From Microlunatus speluncae (GTDB taxonomy: Bacteria > Actinomycetota > Actinomycetes > Propionibacteriales > Propionibacteriaceae), in NCBI RefSeq assembly GCF_009299835.1, contig NZ_VKCZ01000010.1, positions 62,001-126,000 of the forward strand: a stretch of 64,000 nt of DNA, written 5' to 3'. This document shows positions 24,693-33,079 of the stretch, in pieces (within the stretch, counting starts at the first letter, position 1; each line of letters begins with the position of its first letter). The translations under genes were made by a program, and so were the position numbers. The notes beneath the pieces were generated by a model, which did not search any database, had not been told where the DNA came from, and saw nothing but the letters and a program-made list of their open reading frames with translations.

Positions 24693-25553
24693 GTGCCGAA
24701 GTCGATAGGTGAGTTGGTCGAGCTGCTGGAGCTCGAGGAGATCGAGATCGGGCTGTATCGGGCCCGGCAGCCGGACACCCTGATGCAGCGCGCGTTCGGC
24801 GGTCAGGTGCTGGCCCAGGCGTTGAGTGCGGCGGCCCGGACGGTCGAGGCCACGCGGACGCTGCACTCGATGCACGGCTACTTCCTGGTACCGGGGCGGA
24901 CCGACATCCCGATCGTGTACGACGTCGAGCAGGTCCGGGACGGTCGCTCCTTCTCCTCCCGCCGGGTGGTCGCCCGGCAGGGTGGGAAGACGATCTTCTA
25001 CCTCTCGGCGTCGTACCAGATCACCGAGGACGGCTTCGACCATCAGGACCCGACGCCGGAGGACGTACCCGCTCCGGACGACTGCCCGCGCTACGTCGAC
25101 ATCCTGGCCGGGCTGACCGGGCGGGAGCCGGCGATCTGGCAGCGTGAATACGGCGCCCTGGACGTCCGGTTTGCCGGCGACTCCCGGCCGGGCGGGGCGC
25201 TGTCCGATCCGCGGCACCCGGCGCGGGCCCGGGTCTGGGTCCGGGTCGACGGCCGGCTGCCGGACGATCCGCGGATCCATCAGGCCGCGCTCGCGTACGC
25301 CAGCGATCTGACCCTGCTGGCCGCCGCGACCGTGCCGCACGACGTCTTCATCGGCGGGCCGCAGGTGCAGGCGGCCTCGCTCGACCACGCGATGTGGTTC
25401 CTGCGCGCCCTGCGGGCCGACCAATGGCTGCTCTACGACCAGATCTCACCCTCGGCGTCGAACGCCCGTGGTCTCTCCACCGGCCGCCTGTTCCAGGACG
25501 GCCAACTGGTCGCCAACGTGGCCCAGGAAGGCCTCATCCGCCCCGCCCGCTGA
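24693..25553 (+). CDS. tesB: Acyl-CoA thioesterase II
   Basis: 286 residues from GTG. The double-hotdog protein shows MQRAFGGQVLAQALSAAARTV, HSMHGYFLVPGRTDIPIVYDVEQVRDGRSFSSRRVVARQGGKTIFYLSASYQ and, in the C-terminal half, ASDLTLLAAATVPH, LDHAMWFLR and GLSTGRLFQDGQLVANVAQEGLIR. These are TesB signatures, including the catalytic Asp, Ser/Thr and Gln region. Hydrolyses medium- and long-chain acyl-CoA; likely for fatty-acid pool control. Confidence 0.95.
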   Translation: MPKSIGELVELLELEEIEIGLYRARQPDTLMQRAFGGQVLAQALSAAARTVEATRTLHSMHGYFLVPGRTDIPIVYDVEQVRDGRSFSSRRVVARQGGKTIFYLSASYQITEDGFDHQDPTPEDVPAPDDCPRYVDILAGLTGREPAIWQREYGALDVRFAGDSRPGGALSDPRHPARARVWVRVDGRLPDDPRIHQAALAYASDLTLLAAATVPHDVFIGGPQVQAASLDHAMWFLRALRADQWLLYDQISPSASNARGLSTGRLFQDGQLVANVAQEGLIRPAR

Positions 25554-25566
25554 CCTTTCCGCCGAC

Positions 25567-25610
25567 TTGTCAGAACCCAGTTGCGCTATAGGGCTTCTCA
25601 GTTCTGACAA
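25567..25610. repeat. TTGTCAGA-family 3' hairpin, copy A
   Basis: Arms TTGTCAGAAC (25567-25576) and GTTCTGACAA (25601-25610) pair perfectly around a 24-nt loop holding GCGCTATAGGGC. It starts 13 bases after the tesB stop. The same arms and central CTATAG occur at 38779 and, in variant form, at 45330. Confidence 0.8.
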
Positions 25611-25637
25611 CTTGGTGGAGTGGGGTGTGGATAACGG

Positions 25638-25673
25638 CGAACGGCCCCCGACCTGGCGGTCGGGGGCCGTTCG
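25638..25673. terminator. Terminator hairpin of the SigB-like gene
   Basis: A 16-bp perfect stem (25638-25653 with 25658-25673) built on CGAACGGCCCCCGACC with a TGGC loop. It lies 22 bases beyond the sigma-gene stop. A nearly identical stem follows the primary sigma gene at 34621. Confidence 0.85.
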
Positions 25674-25695
25674 CTCGTGGGGCAGGGAGAGCAGG

Positions 25696-26649
25696 TCAGG
25701 CGGCTAGCACGGACTTTCCGCGCAGCTTGGCGATCGCGTGCCGTTCGATCTGGCGGACCCGTTCGGCGGTGATGCCCCAGACCGCGCCGATGTCGGCGAG
25801 CTTGGCCTGGCGGCCGTCGAGCAGACCGTAACGACGACGGACCACGTCGGCGGAGCGATCGTCCAGCTGGTCGAGCAGCGCCTCCAGCCGGGCATGCTCC
25901 TCGGCATCCAGATAGACCTCGTCCGGGCCGGGCATCGGCTCGCGGGCGATCAGGTCACCGAGAGCGGTGTCGCCGCCCTCTTCGACCGGGGCGTCGAGGC
26001 TGACGTGCTCGCGGCCGTACCGCATCAGGTCGACCACCCGGTCCGGGTCGATGCCCATCTCGTCGGCGATCTCCACGATCTCCGGATCCCGGCCGAGCCG
26101 GCGCTCCAGCGTGCGGCGCACCGCGCCGACCTGGTTGACCTGTTCGGCGACGTGCACCGGGAGGCGGACGATCCGGCCCTGCTGGGCGATGCCGCGGCTG
26201 ATCGACTGCCGCACCCACCAGGTGCCGTAGGTGGAGAACTTGAAGCCCTTGGTGTAGTCGAACTTCTCCACCGCGCGGATCAGGCCGGTGTTGCCCTCCT
26301 GGACCAGGTCAAGCAGCGGCATCTGGGATCGGCCGTACTTGCGGGCCACCGAAACCACCAGCCGGAGGTTGGCGGTGATGAAGCGCTGCAGGGCGCGTCG
26401 TCCTTCCTCGACGAGGAATTCCAGCTCCTCGGTCGAGGCCTTGGCGCGCTTCTTGCCGCGTTCGGAGTCGGTCACGTCGCCGGAAAGGATCCGCTCGGCG
26501 TAGAGACCGAGCTCGATGGACTTCGCCAGCTGCACCTCCTCTTCGGCGGTCAACAGCGGGGTCTTGGCGATTCCATCCAGATACAGTCCGACCGCGTCCT
26601 TGCCATCGATGCCTTCGGAAACACGGGATCGGTTTGCTTGAGCTACCAC
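25696..26649 (-). CDS. sigB: Group-2 (SigB-like) RNA polymerase sigma factor
   Basis: 317 residues from GTG with AAAGGGG upstream. Regions are complete: 1.2 (DAVGLYLDGIAKTPLLTAEEE), 2.1-2.4 ([61 protein letters not shown]), 3 and 4.2 (LADIGAVWGITAERVRQIERHAIAKLRG). It lacks the long Lys-rich N-terminus of the primary factor at 33080, so it is the stress or stationary-phase paralogue, as SigB is to SigA in mycobacteria. The 143 bases upstream should hold its promoter; I could not assign a -10/-35 pair with confidence. Confidence 0.92.
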   Translation of the reverse strand: MVAQANRSRVSEGIDGKDAVGLYLDGIAKTPLLTAEEEVQLAKSIELGLYAERILSGDVTDSERGKKRAKASTEELEFLVEEGRRALQRFITANLRLVVSVARKYGRSQMPLLDLVQEGNTGLIRAVEKFDYTKGFKFSTYGTWWVRQSISRGIAQQGRIVRLPVHVAEQVNQVGAVRRTLERRLGRDPEIVEIADEMGIDPDRVVDLMRYGREHVSLDAPVEEGGDTALGDLIAREPMPGPDEVYLDAEEHARLEALLDQLDDRSADVVRRRYGLLDGRQAKLADIGAVWGITAERVRQIERHAIAKLRGKSVLAA

Positions 26650-26792
26650 AGTGGCCCCTTTCTTAAGTCCGGGCCGGCGTCACTTACAGCCGTACACAGG
26701 ACTCAACGCCATGGAGGGGCGAAAGGATTCCTCGGGAGCCCTGAAGATCCCCTGAGACCGGTACCGGTGAAACCCCGATACCGCAGTAATTC

Positions 26793-28949
26793 TTACGAGA
26801 CCTGATCGATCAGCCAGGCGTATTCGAAAGCCAGCTCGCGCCAGGAGTTGTAGCGGCCGCTGACCCCGCCGTGGCCGGCGGTCATCTCCGTCTTCAGCAG
26901 GATCGGCCGGTCGGCGGCGTTGCCGGCCACCCGGCGCAGTGCCGCGACCCATTTGGCCGGCTCGACGTAGAAGACCCGGGTGTCGTTCAGGCTGGTGGTG
27001 GCCAGGATCGCCGGGTAGGCCTGGGCGCTGACGTTCTCGTACGGACTGTAGGAGCGCATGTAGGCGTAGACCTCGGGGTCGTGCAGCGGGTCGCCCCACT
27101 CCTCCCACTCGGTCACGGTCAGCGGCAGTTCCGGATCGAGGATCGTGGTCAGCGCGTCGACGAACGGGACCGCGGCGTGGATGGCCCGGAACGTCCGCGG
27201 CGCGAGGTTGGCCACCGCGCCCATCAGCAGGCCACCGGCGCTGCCACCGCGGGCGGCGAGCCGCTCCGGGCTGGTGTAGCCGCGGCTGATCAGGTGTTCG
27301 GCGCAGGCGACGAAATCGGTGAAGGTGTTCTTCTTGGTCAGCTCCTTGCCGTTCTCGTACCAGGCCCGGCCGAGCTCGCCGCCGCCGCGGACGTGGGCGA
27401 TCGCGTAGACGAAGCCGCGCTCCAGCAGGGACAGCTGGGAGACCCGGAACGACGGGTCGATCGAGATCTCGTACGAGCCGTAGCCGTAGATCAGCGCCGG
27501 GGCCGAGCCGTCCAGCTCCAGCCCGGCCCTGTGCACGATCGAGATCGGGATCTCGGTGCCGTCCGCGGCGGTCGCCCATTCGCGGACCTGGACGTAGTCC
27601 TCGGACCGGTAGCGGCCGTGCTCGGGGTGGTCCAGCACCTCGACCCGCTTCCGCAGCGTCCGCTCGCCGCTGGCGACGTCGAGGTCGACCACCGAGTCCG
27701 GGGTGACCAGCGAGGTGAACGTGTAGCGCACGGTGGCCGTGTCGTAATCGCGGCCGGGCACGTGGTCGATGGTGTAGAGCGGCTCGTCCAGCTCGATGTC
27801 GGAGCCGGCGCCGAGCGCGCCGGAGTCGTCGCGGGGGAGCAGCCGCAGCCCGGTCAGCCCGTCCCGGCGCAGCCCGAGCACGACGTGGCCGGCATAGGCC
27901 GACACGTCGGTCAGCCGGACGCCCGGCTCGTGCGCCAGCACCGTCCGCCACTGGCCCGGCTCGGTCGCGTCCAGCGGGGCCTCGGCCAGGGCGAAGTCGG
28001 CGCCGCCGTCGCGCTCGGGGTCGTTGTGCAGGATCAGCAGCCGGTCGCCGGCGACCTCGACGTTGTATTCCACGCCCTGCCGCCGCGGCGCGAGCGAGCG
28101 CGGTGTGGCCTCCGGAGTGGTGGCGTCGAGGATCAGGTATTCGGTGGTCAGCTTGCTGCCGACGCCGATCAGGATCCACCGGTCGTCCCGGCTGGACTCG
28201 ACCCCCACCCAGTACTTCTCGTCCGGCTCGCTGAACACGTCGACGTCGGCGGCCGGGTCGGTGCCGAGCCGGTGCCGGCGGACCAGGTACGGCCGCCAGG
28301 CCGCATCGGCCTTGGTGTAGAAGAGATGCTCCGCGCCGGCCCAGCGGACGCCGTAGACCGTGTCCTCGATCTGGTCGGCCAGCAACTCGCCGGTGGTCAG
28401 ATTCTTGATCTTGATCGTGAACCGCTCGTCACCGCTGAGGTCGGTGGAGTACGCCAGCAGCGTGCCGTCGGGGGAGACCGAGAAGGCGCCGACCGAGAAG
28501 AACTCGGCGTCGCCCGCTTCGAGGTTGCCGTCCAGCAGCACCTGCTCGCCGTCGATCGGCCGCTCCGGGTCCGGCGGGGTGGCCGGATCGACGGCCGCGA
28601 CCCGGCAGTGGATCGCGTACTCGGAGCCCTCGACGGTGCGGGTGTAGTACCAGTAGCCCGAGACCTGCCCGGTGCCGTCGGTGTGCCGGCGCAGCGACGG
28701 GACGCTGAGGTCGGTCTCCTTGGTCCGCGACTTGATGTCGGTGAAGATCGCCTCGCGCAGCTCGGCCAGGTGCTCGGTCCGCGATTCGGTGTATTCGTTC
28801 TCCGCCTCGAGGTAGGAGATCACCTCGGGATTCTCCTTGTCCCGCAGCCATTCGTACGGATCGGCGAAGTCGTCGCCGTGATGCGAACGGATGATCGGGC
28901 GAGGGGCGGCGACGGGGGCGGTGGCGGCGCGGGCGAGCTGGTCGGTCAT
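26793..28949 (-). CDS. S9 family peptidase (oligopeptidase B-like)
   Basis: 718 residues; the ATG at 28949 gives the expected N-terminus (RPIIRSHHGDDFADPYEWLRDKENPEV). Seven-blade beta-propeller region, then the catalytic domain: APALIYGYGSYEIS, HVRGGGELGRAWYENGK, the nucleophile in ARGGSAGGLLMGAV and the terminal His in TAGHGGVSGRY. Cytoplasmic, cuts short peptides after basic residues if it is a true oligopeptidase B. The gene lies 11 bases downstream of a TetR gene in the same direction and could be co-transcribed with it. Confidence 0.93.
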   Translation of the reverse strand: MTDQLARAATAPVAAPRPIIRSHHGDDFADPYEWLRDKENPEVISYLEAENEYTESRTEHLAELREAIFTDIKSRTKETDLSVPSLRRHTDGTGQVSGYWYYTRTVEGSEYAIHCRVAAVDPATPPDPERPIDGEQVLLDGNLEAGDAEFFSVGAFSVSPDGTLLAYSTDLSGDERFTIKIKNLTTGELLADQIEDTVYGVRWAGAEHLFYTKADAAWRPYLVRRHRLGTDPAADVDVFSEPDEKYWVGVESSRDDRWILIGVGSKLTTEYLILDATTPEATPRSLAPRRQGVEYNVEVAGDRLLILHNDPERDGGADFALAEAPLDATEPGQWRTVLAHEPGVRLTDVSAYAGHVVLGLRRDGLTGLRLLPRDDSGALGAGSDIELDEPLYTIDHVPGRDYDTATVRYTFTSLVTPDSVVDLDVASGERTLRKRVEVLDHPEHGRYRSEDYVQVREWATAADGTEIPISIVHRAGLELDGSAPALIYGYGSYEISIDPSFRVSQLSLLERGFVYAIAHVRGGGELGRAWYENGKELTKKNTFTDFVACAEHLISRGYTSPERLAARGGSAGGLLMGAVANLAPRTFRAIHAAVPFVDALTTILDPELPLTVTEWEEWGDPLHDPEVYAYMRSYSPYENVSAQAYPAILATTSLNDTRVFYVEPAKWVAALRRVAGNAADRPILLKTEMTAGHGGVSGRYNSWRELAFEYAWLIDQVS

Positions 28950-28960
28950 AACCGCCGACC

Positions 28961-29578
28961 CTACTGTTCGCCACCGCCACTCGTGCGGTCGAGCCCGAGG
29001 GCGGTCTCGACCCGCGCCAGGTGGCGCTGCCAGGCGCCCTCCTCGGCCGGCAGGATCCCGGGGGCCGCGTGCTCCAGCTGCAGATGGCCCAGATAGACGC
29101 CGACCGCCAGCAGCGCGCGTTGCTCCGCCTCCTCGTCCGGGCAACCCAGGGCCCGGTACTGCTCGGCCACGTAGCCGACCCGGGCCCGGGTCACCCGCTG
29201 CATCACCGGCGCGACCAGCGGATCCCGGGCCGAGGCCAGCAGGGCGATCTCGATCCGGTCCTCCCGGCTGTCCAGTAGCACCAGCCGGAACAGCCGGCGC
29301 AGCCGCTGGGCCGGCTCGGCCTCGGCCTCGACCGCGGTGATCACGGCGGCCGTGTGCAGCCGCTCCCACGCCTCCAGCGCGGCGACCAGCAGCGCCTTCC
29401 GGTTGGCGAAGTGCCAGTAGAAGCTGCCCTTGGTCGTGCCCAGCCGCTGGGCCAGCGGCTCGACGGCAACGGCGTCCAGCCCGCCCGCGGCCATCACCTC
29501 CAGCGCGGCCTCGGCCCAGTCGTCGGCGGTCAGCCGGGGCTTGCTCTCCGTCGCGGTCCGCGACTTCCGTTCGGTCAC
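28961..29578 (-). CDS. TetR-family regulator
   Basis: 205 residues from GTG. HTH: WAEAALEVMAAGGLDAVAVEPLAQRLGTTKGSFYWHFANRKALL. The C-terminal domain is typical of TetR proteins that respond to acyl or hydrophobic ligands, but the ligand is unknown. Divergent from an SRPBCC protein with a 40-bp dyad between them (29581-29620), immediately upstream of both starts, so it is probably an autorepressor that also controls that gene. Confidence 0.9.
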   Translation of the reverse strand: MTERKSRTATESKPRLTADDWAEAALEVMAAGGLDAVAVEPLAQRLGTTKGSFYWHFANRKALLVAALEAWERLHTAAVITAVEAEAEPAQRLRRLFRLVLLDSREDRIEIALLASARDPLVAPVMQRVTRARVGYVAEQYRALGCPDEEAEQRALLAVGVYLGHLQLEHAAPGILPAEEGAWQRHLARVETALGLDRTSGGGEQ

Positions 29579-29580
29579 GT

Positions 29581-29620
29581 CCGTACGCTACCGTATGGAC
29601 AAACATACGCAACCGTACGG
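29581..29620. promoter_or_regulatory. 40-bp imperfect dyad, TetR operator candidate
   Basis: Arms CCGTACGCTACCGTATG (29581-29597) and CATACGCAACCGTACGG (29604-29620) are symmetric about 29600.5. The outer CCGTAC/GTACGG and inner CGTATG/CATACG half-sites are perfect. It spans the whole 49-base gap between the TetR and SRPBCC starts. Confidence 0.75.
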
Positions 29621-29627
29621 AGAGAAC

Positions 29628-30173
29628 ATGGCCAGCAATGTGCACGAACGCACGATCAACGCCTCAGCCACCGAGGTGGGGGCGCTGCTGGATCGGCTGG
29701 GCGGGCCGGACGATCGGCTCTGGCCGGGGCCGGAATGGGCGCCGATGATCTTGGACCGGCCGCTGCAGGTCGGCGCCGACGGCGGTCACGGATCGGTCCG
29801 CTACCGGGTGATCGAGCACCAGCCGGGGCAGCGGGTCCGGTTCGAGTTCCGGCCCGGCGTCGGGTTCGACGGCTGGCACGAGTTCACCGTCGAGCCCCTC
29901 GGCGCCGACCGCTGCCGGATCCGGCACGTCGTGCTGGCCGAGCCGCGCGGGCTGATGCGGATCCTGTTCCCGCTCTGCGTCGAGGCGCTGCACGACGCGG
30001 TCCTCGAGGACCTGCTGGACCGGGCCGAGCTGGCCGCCACCGGTCGGGTCGAGCGGCCGGCCCGCTGGTCGGCGTGGGTCCGGCTGTGGCGGCTCACCGA
30101 GGGCGCCGAGCGGCGTCGTGGCGCGGAGTACGCCGCGGCCCTCGGAGTCAGCGGGCCAGTCGCCGCACGGTGA
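29628..30173 (+). CDS. SRPBCC-superfamily protein
   Basis: 181 residues; ATG at 29628 with GGAGAG upstream. The polyketide-cyclase/START-like pattern is seen in VHERTINASATEVGALL, GSVRYRVIEHQPGQRVRFEF, GWHEFTVEPLGADRCRIRHVV and the C-terminal helix LCVEALHDAVLEDLLDRAE. Such proteins bind hydrophobic ligands in a helix-grip cavity. Control by the divergent TetR suggests a role in sensing or metabolising one. The 3' end overlaps the convergent thioesterase-like gene by 26 bases. Confidence 0.8.
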   Translation: MASNVHERTINASATEVGALLDRLGGPDDRLWPGPEWAPMILDRPLQVGADGGHGSVRYRVIEHQPGQRVRFEFRPGVGFDGWHEFTVEPLGADRCRIRHVVLAEPRGLMRILFPLCVEALHDAVLEDLLDRAELAATGRVERPARWSAWVRLWRLTEGAERRRGAEYAAALGVSGPVAAR

Positions 30174-30936
30174 GGATCTGCTCGGTCCGGCCGACCGGGC
30201 CGTCGAGGTCGTACACGGTGGCGGTGGTGAGGCCGATCCCGGTCGCGCCGGTCACCGCCTGCGCGTCGAAGCCGACCCAGCCGTCGCCGGCGGTGAACCG
30301 CGGCGTCCGGAACAGATGGATGCTGAGGTCGGTGTTCGGATACAGCCACTCCGTCGGCGGCAGCCGGCCGGCGATGCCGTTGGCGGTGTCCAGCAGCCCG
30401 ATGAACCCGGCCAGCTGAGAGACCTCGACGCCGTCGACCAGGGCGGTGCCGGTGTGCAGCCAGGCCCGGGCCCGACCGGGCTCGGAACCGGGCAGCACCC
30501 GGAACTCCAGGCCGTCGATGAACCCGCCGTTCCACCGCGTCGCCGCGTCCCACTCCGGGATCCCGTCCGGGCCGGGCAGCGGGTCGGGCTCGCCGCCGGC
30601 GACGTCGGCGGTGTCGGAGACGGCCAGTCGCCACGCGGTCGCCCGGACCGCGGTCCGGCCGCCGACGGTCAGCGTCGCCTCGACCAGCTCGATGGTGCGG
30701 CCGGGCCTGATCACCCGGACCTCGGTCTGGAACTCCGCGGCGCCGATCACCCCGAGGATCTCGTACGTCAGCCGGCACAGCTGCAGGTCCGGCCGCGGCG
30801 CGTGCGTCTCGATCACGTGCGCCAGCAGCCCGGACACCGGGGCCATGTGCTGCTCGTCGTCACGCCAGGCGCCCTGGGTGTGCCCGGTCGGCCGGTAGCG
30901 GCCGTCGCCGAGGTCGAGGTAATAGGCGTTCGTCAC
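30148..30936 (-). CDS. Acyl-CoA thioesterase-like (TesB-type hotdog) protein
   Basis: 262 residues from the GTG at 30936; the frame is open upstream, but family-like sequence begins at TNAYYLDLGDGRYRPT. Hotdog segments: TQGAWRDDEQHMAPVSGLLAHVIE, VRVIRPGRTIELVEATLTVGGRTAVRATAWRL and, in the second half, EVSQLAGFIGLLDTANGI and YPNTDLSIHLFRTP. It resembles TesB-like proteins with a thioesterase-superfamily domain but lacks an obvious match to the full TesB active-site set, so activity is uncertain. Confidence 0.75.
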   Translation of the reverse strand: MTNAYYLDLGDGRYRPTGHTQGAWRDDEQHMAPVSGLLAHVIETHAPRPDLQLCRLTYEILGVIGAAEFQTEVRVIRPGRTIELVEATLTVGGRTAVRATAWRLAVSDTADVAGGEPDPLPGPDGIPEWDAATRWNGGFIDGLEFRVLPGSEPGRARAWLHTGTALVDGVEVSQLAGFIGLLDTANGIAGRLPPTEWLYPNTDLSIHLFRTPRFTAGDGWVGFDAQAVTGATGIGLTTATVYDLDGPVGRTEQILTVRRLAR

Positions 30937-31006
30937 AGTTGCCCACCGTAGGGCCAAGGAGCGTGGCAGGGCTGACATCGGCGCCCGGGTGGGTGACGAT
31001 TGAGCC

Positions 31007-32488
31007 ATGGGCGAGGAGGTCGAGCGGCGCGAGTTCACCCGCGCGGACCGGACCCGGTATCGCACCCGGGTGCGGACCGGGCTCGACGTGCTGGCCCGGA
31101 TGCTGACCGAGGCTCGGTTCGAGGCAGACCAGCCGATGGCCGGGCTGGAGATCGAGCTCAACCTGGTCGACGGCGAGCTGGACCCGGCGATGCGCAACGC
31201 CGACGCGCTGGCGGCGATCGCCGACGAACAGTTCCAGACCGAGCTGGGCCGGTTCAACATCGAGATCAACGTGCCGCCGCGGCAGCTGACCGGGCGCGGG
31301 CTGACCTCGTTCGAGGACTCGGTCCGGGCCGCCCTGAACCACGCCCAGTCGGAGGCGAACGCGGCCGGCATGGGGCTGGCGATGATCGGCATCCTGCCGA
31401 CGCTGCGGCCGGAGCACGCGACCCGGGAGAACCTGAGCGAGAACCCGCGCTATTCGCTGCTGGAGGAGGAGATCCTCGCGGCCCGGGGCGAGGACATGGA
31501 GATCGACATCGACGGGGCGGAACGGCTCCGGATGTATTCCGACACGATCATGCCGGAGGCCGCGTGCACCTCGACCCAGGTGCACCTGCAGGTCAGCCCG
31601 GAGGACTTCGCCGCGTACTGGAACGCGGCCCAGGCGATCGCCGGGATCCAGGTCGCGGTCGGTGCGAACTCTCCGTTCCTGTTCGGCCGCCGGCTGGTGG
31701 CCGAGTCGCGGATCCCGCTGTTCGAACAGAGCACCGACACCCGCAGCGACGAGCTCAAGGCCCAGGGCGTCCGGCCCCGGGTCTGGTTCGGCGAGCGCTG
31801 GATCACCTCGATCTTCGACCTGTTCGAGGAGAACACCCGCTATTTCCCGGCGCTGCTGCCGATCTGCAGCGACGAGGACGCGGCCGAGGTGCTGGCGGCC
31901 GGGGGAGTGCCGAAGCTGGAGGAGCTCAGGCTGCACAACGGCACCGTCTATCGCTGGAACCGCCCGGTGTACGACATCGCCGGCGGAGTGCCGCACCTGC
32001 GGGTGGAGAACCGGGTGCTGCCGGCCGGCCCGACCGTGCTGGACACCATGGCCAACGCCGCCTTCTTCGCGGGCCTGGTCCGGGCCCTGGCCGACGCCGA
32101 CCGGCCGGTCTGGTCGGCGATGTCGTTCCAGGCGGCGCGGGAGAACTTCGCCGCCGGGGTGCGGGGAGGGATCGAGGCCGAGGTCTACTGGCCCGGCATC
32201 GGCCGGGTCTCGGTGGTCGAACTGGTGCTGCGCAAGCTGCTGCCGCTGGCCGAGGAGGGGTTGCGGCTGTGGCGGGTGAACGACGACGAGACCGATCGGC
32301 TGCTCCAGGTGATCGAGCGGCGGTGCGTCCGTGCGGCCAATGGCGCGACGTGGCAGACTGCGGAGGTGGCCGGGCTGGAAGCGTCCGGTAGCGATCGGGA
32401 AACGGCCCTGCGCACGATGCTCGCCCGATACCTCGAACTGATGCACAGCAACGAACCGGTCCACACCTGGGAGGCAGTGAGCGGATGA
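31007..32488 (+). CDS. Glutamate-cysteine-ligase-family (GCS2) protein
   Basis: 493 residues. The GCS2-like ATP-grasp core is shown by MAGLEIELNLVDG, FQTELGRFNIEINVPPRQL, MPEAACTSTQVHLQVSPEDF, VAVGANSPFLFGRRL and HLRVENRVLPAGPT. The family joins glutamate or another acid to an amino group using ATP. This roughly 490-residue actinobacterial subfamily is annotated as a glutamate-cysteine ligase but has no firm substrate in my knowledge, and mycothiol-making bacteria need not make glutathione. Its stop overlaps the ATG of a universal stress protein (ATGA), implying a joint stress-related role. Confidence 0.82.
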   Translation: MGEEVERREFTRADRTRYRTRVRTGLDVLARMLTEARFEADQPMAGLEIELNLVDGELDPAMRNADALAAIADEQFQTELGRFNIEINVPPRQLTGRGLTSFEDSVRAALNHAQSEANAAGMGLAMIGILPTLRPEHATRENLSENPRYSLLEEEILAARGEDMEIDIDGAERLRMYSDTIMPEAACTSTQVHLQVSPEDFAAYWNAAQAIAGIQVAVGANSPFLFGRRLVAESRIPLFEQSTDTRSDELKAQGVRPRVWFGERWITSIFDLFEENTRYFPALLPICSDEDAAEVLAAGGVPKLEELRLHNGTVYRWNRPVYDIAGGVPHLRVENRVLPAGPTVLDTMANAAFFAGLVRALADADRPVWSAMSFQAARENFAAGVRGGIEAEVYWPGIGRVSVVELVLRKLLPLAEEGLRLWRVNDDETDRLLQVIERRCVRAANGATWQTAEVAGLEASGSDRETALRTMLARYLELMHSNEPVHTWEAVSG

Positions 32489-32901
32489 ACGACACCGAAG
32501 CTCAGGCGGGGGACGCTGCGGCGTCGACGATCGTGGTCGGCTATTCGGCGAAGCCCGAGGGGATGGCCGCCCTGCGGACCGCGATCGTCGAGGCCCGACG
32601 GCGGGACGCGCGGCTGATCGTCGTGCACACCTCGCCGGCGGAAGAGCTCGCGACGCTCACCGAGGAGTTGGACGCGGCCGCGCTGCCGTACGAGATCCGG
32701 CAGGCTCCGGACGAGCTCGACCCGGCGGACGAGGTGATCAGCGCCGCCGAGTCGTCGAAGGCCGACTTCATCGTGATCGGGCTGCGCCGCCGCTCTCCGG
32801 TCGGCAAACTGTTGCTCGGCAGCAACGCCCAGCGGGTGCTGCTGGATGCGTCCTGCCCGGTGCTGGCGGTGAAGGCCGAGCCCATCGGCCGCGACAGCTG
32901 A
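32485..32901 (+). CDS. Universal stress protein (UspA family)
   Basis: 138 residues. The ATP-binding signature is present: FIVIGLRRRSPVGKLLLGSNAQRVLLDASCPVLAVK (G-2x-G-9x-G(S/N) type). Translationally coupled to the GCS2-type ligase. Single Usp domain, cytoplasmic. Confidence 0.9.
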   Translation: MNDTEAQAGDAAASTIVVGYSAKPEGMAALRTAIVEARRRDARLIVVHTSPAEELATLTEELDAAALPYEIRQAPDELDPADEVISAAESSKADFIVIGLRRRSPVGKLLLGSNAQRVLLDASCPVLAVKAEPIGRDS

Positions 32902-33079
32902 GCCCGGTCCGCGCGGTGATCGACTTCGGGGCATGATCACGCGCCCGCGATCGTGATCACCGCCGTGGGCGATTCAGCGTTTTTGGGTGAGCGTGTAAGA
33001 ATACGTTCAGGAACGGCTCTTGACTTCCGACGGGCCGCGCCTGCCCTAGATACGATCCGGTACGCCCGAGAGGTTCTTA

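Noticed and set aside
33020..33056. TTGACT and TAGATACGAT as a sigA promoter
   Set aside because: The spacing from the -35-like to the -10-like element is longer than the usual 16-18 nt, so I did not annotate it as a promoter.
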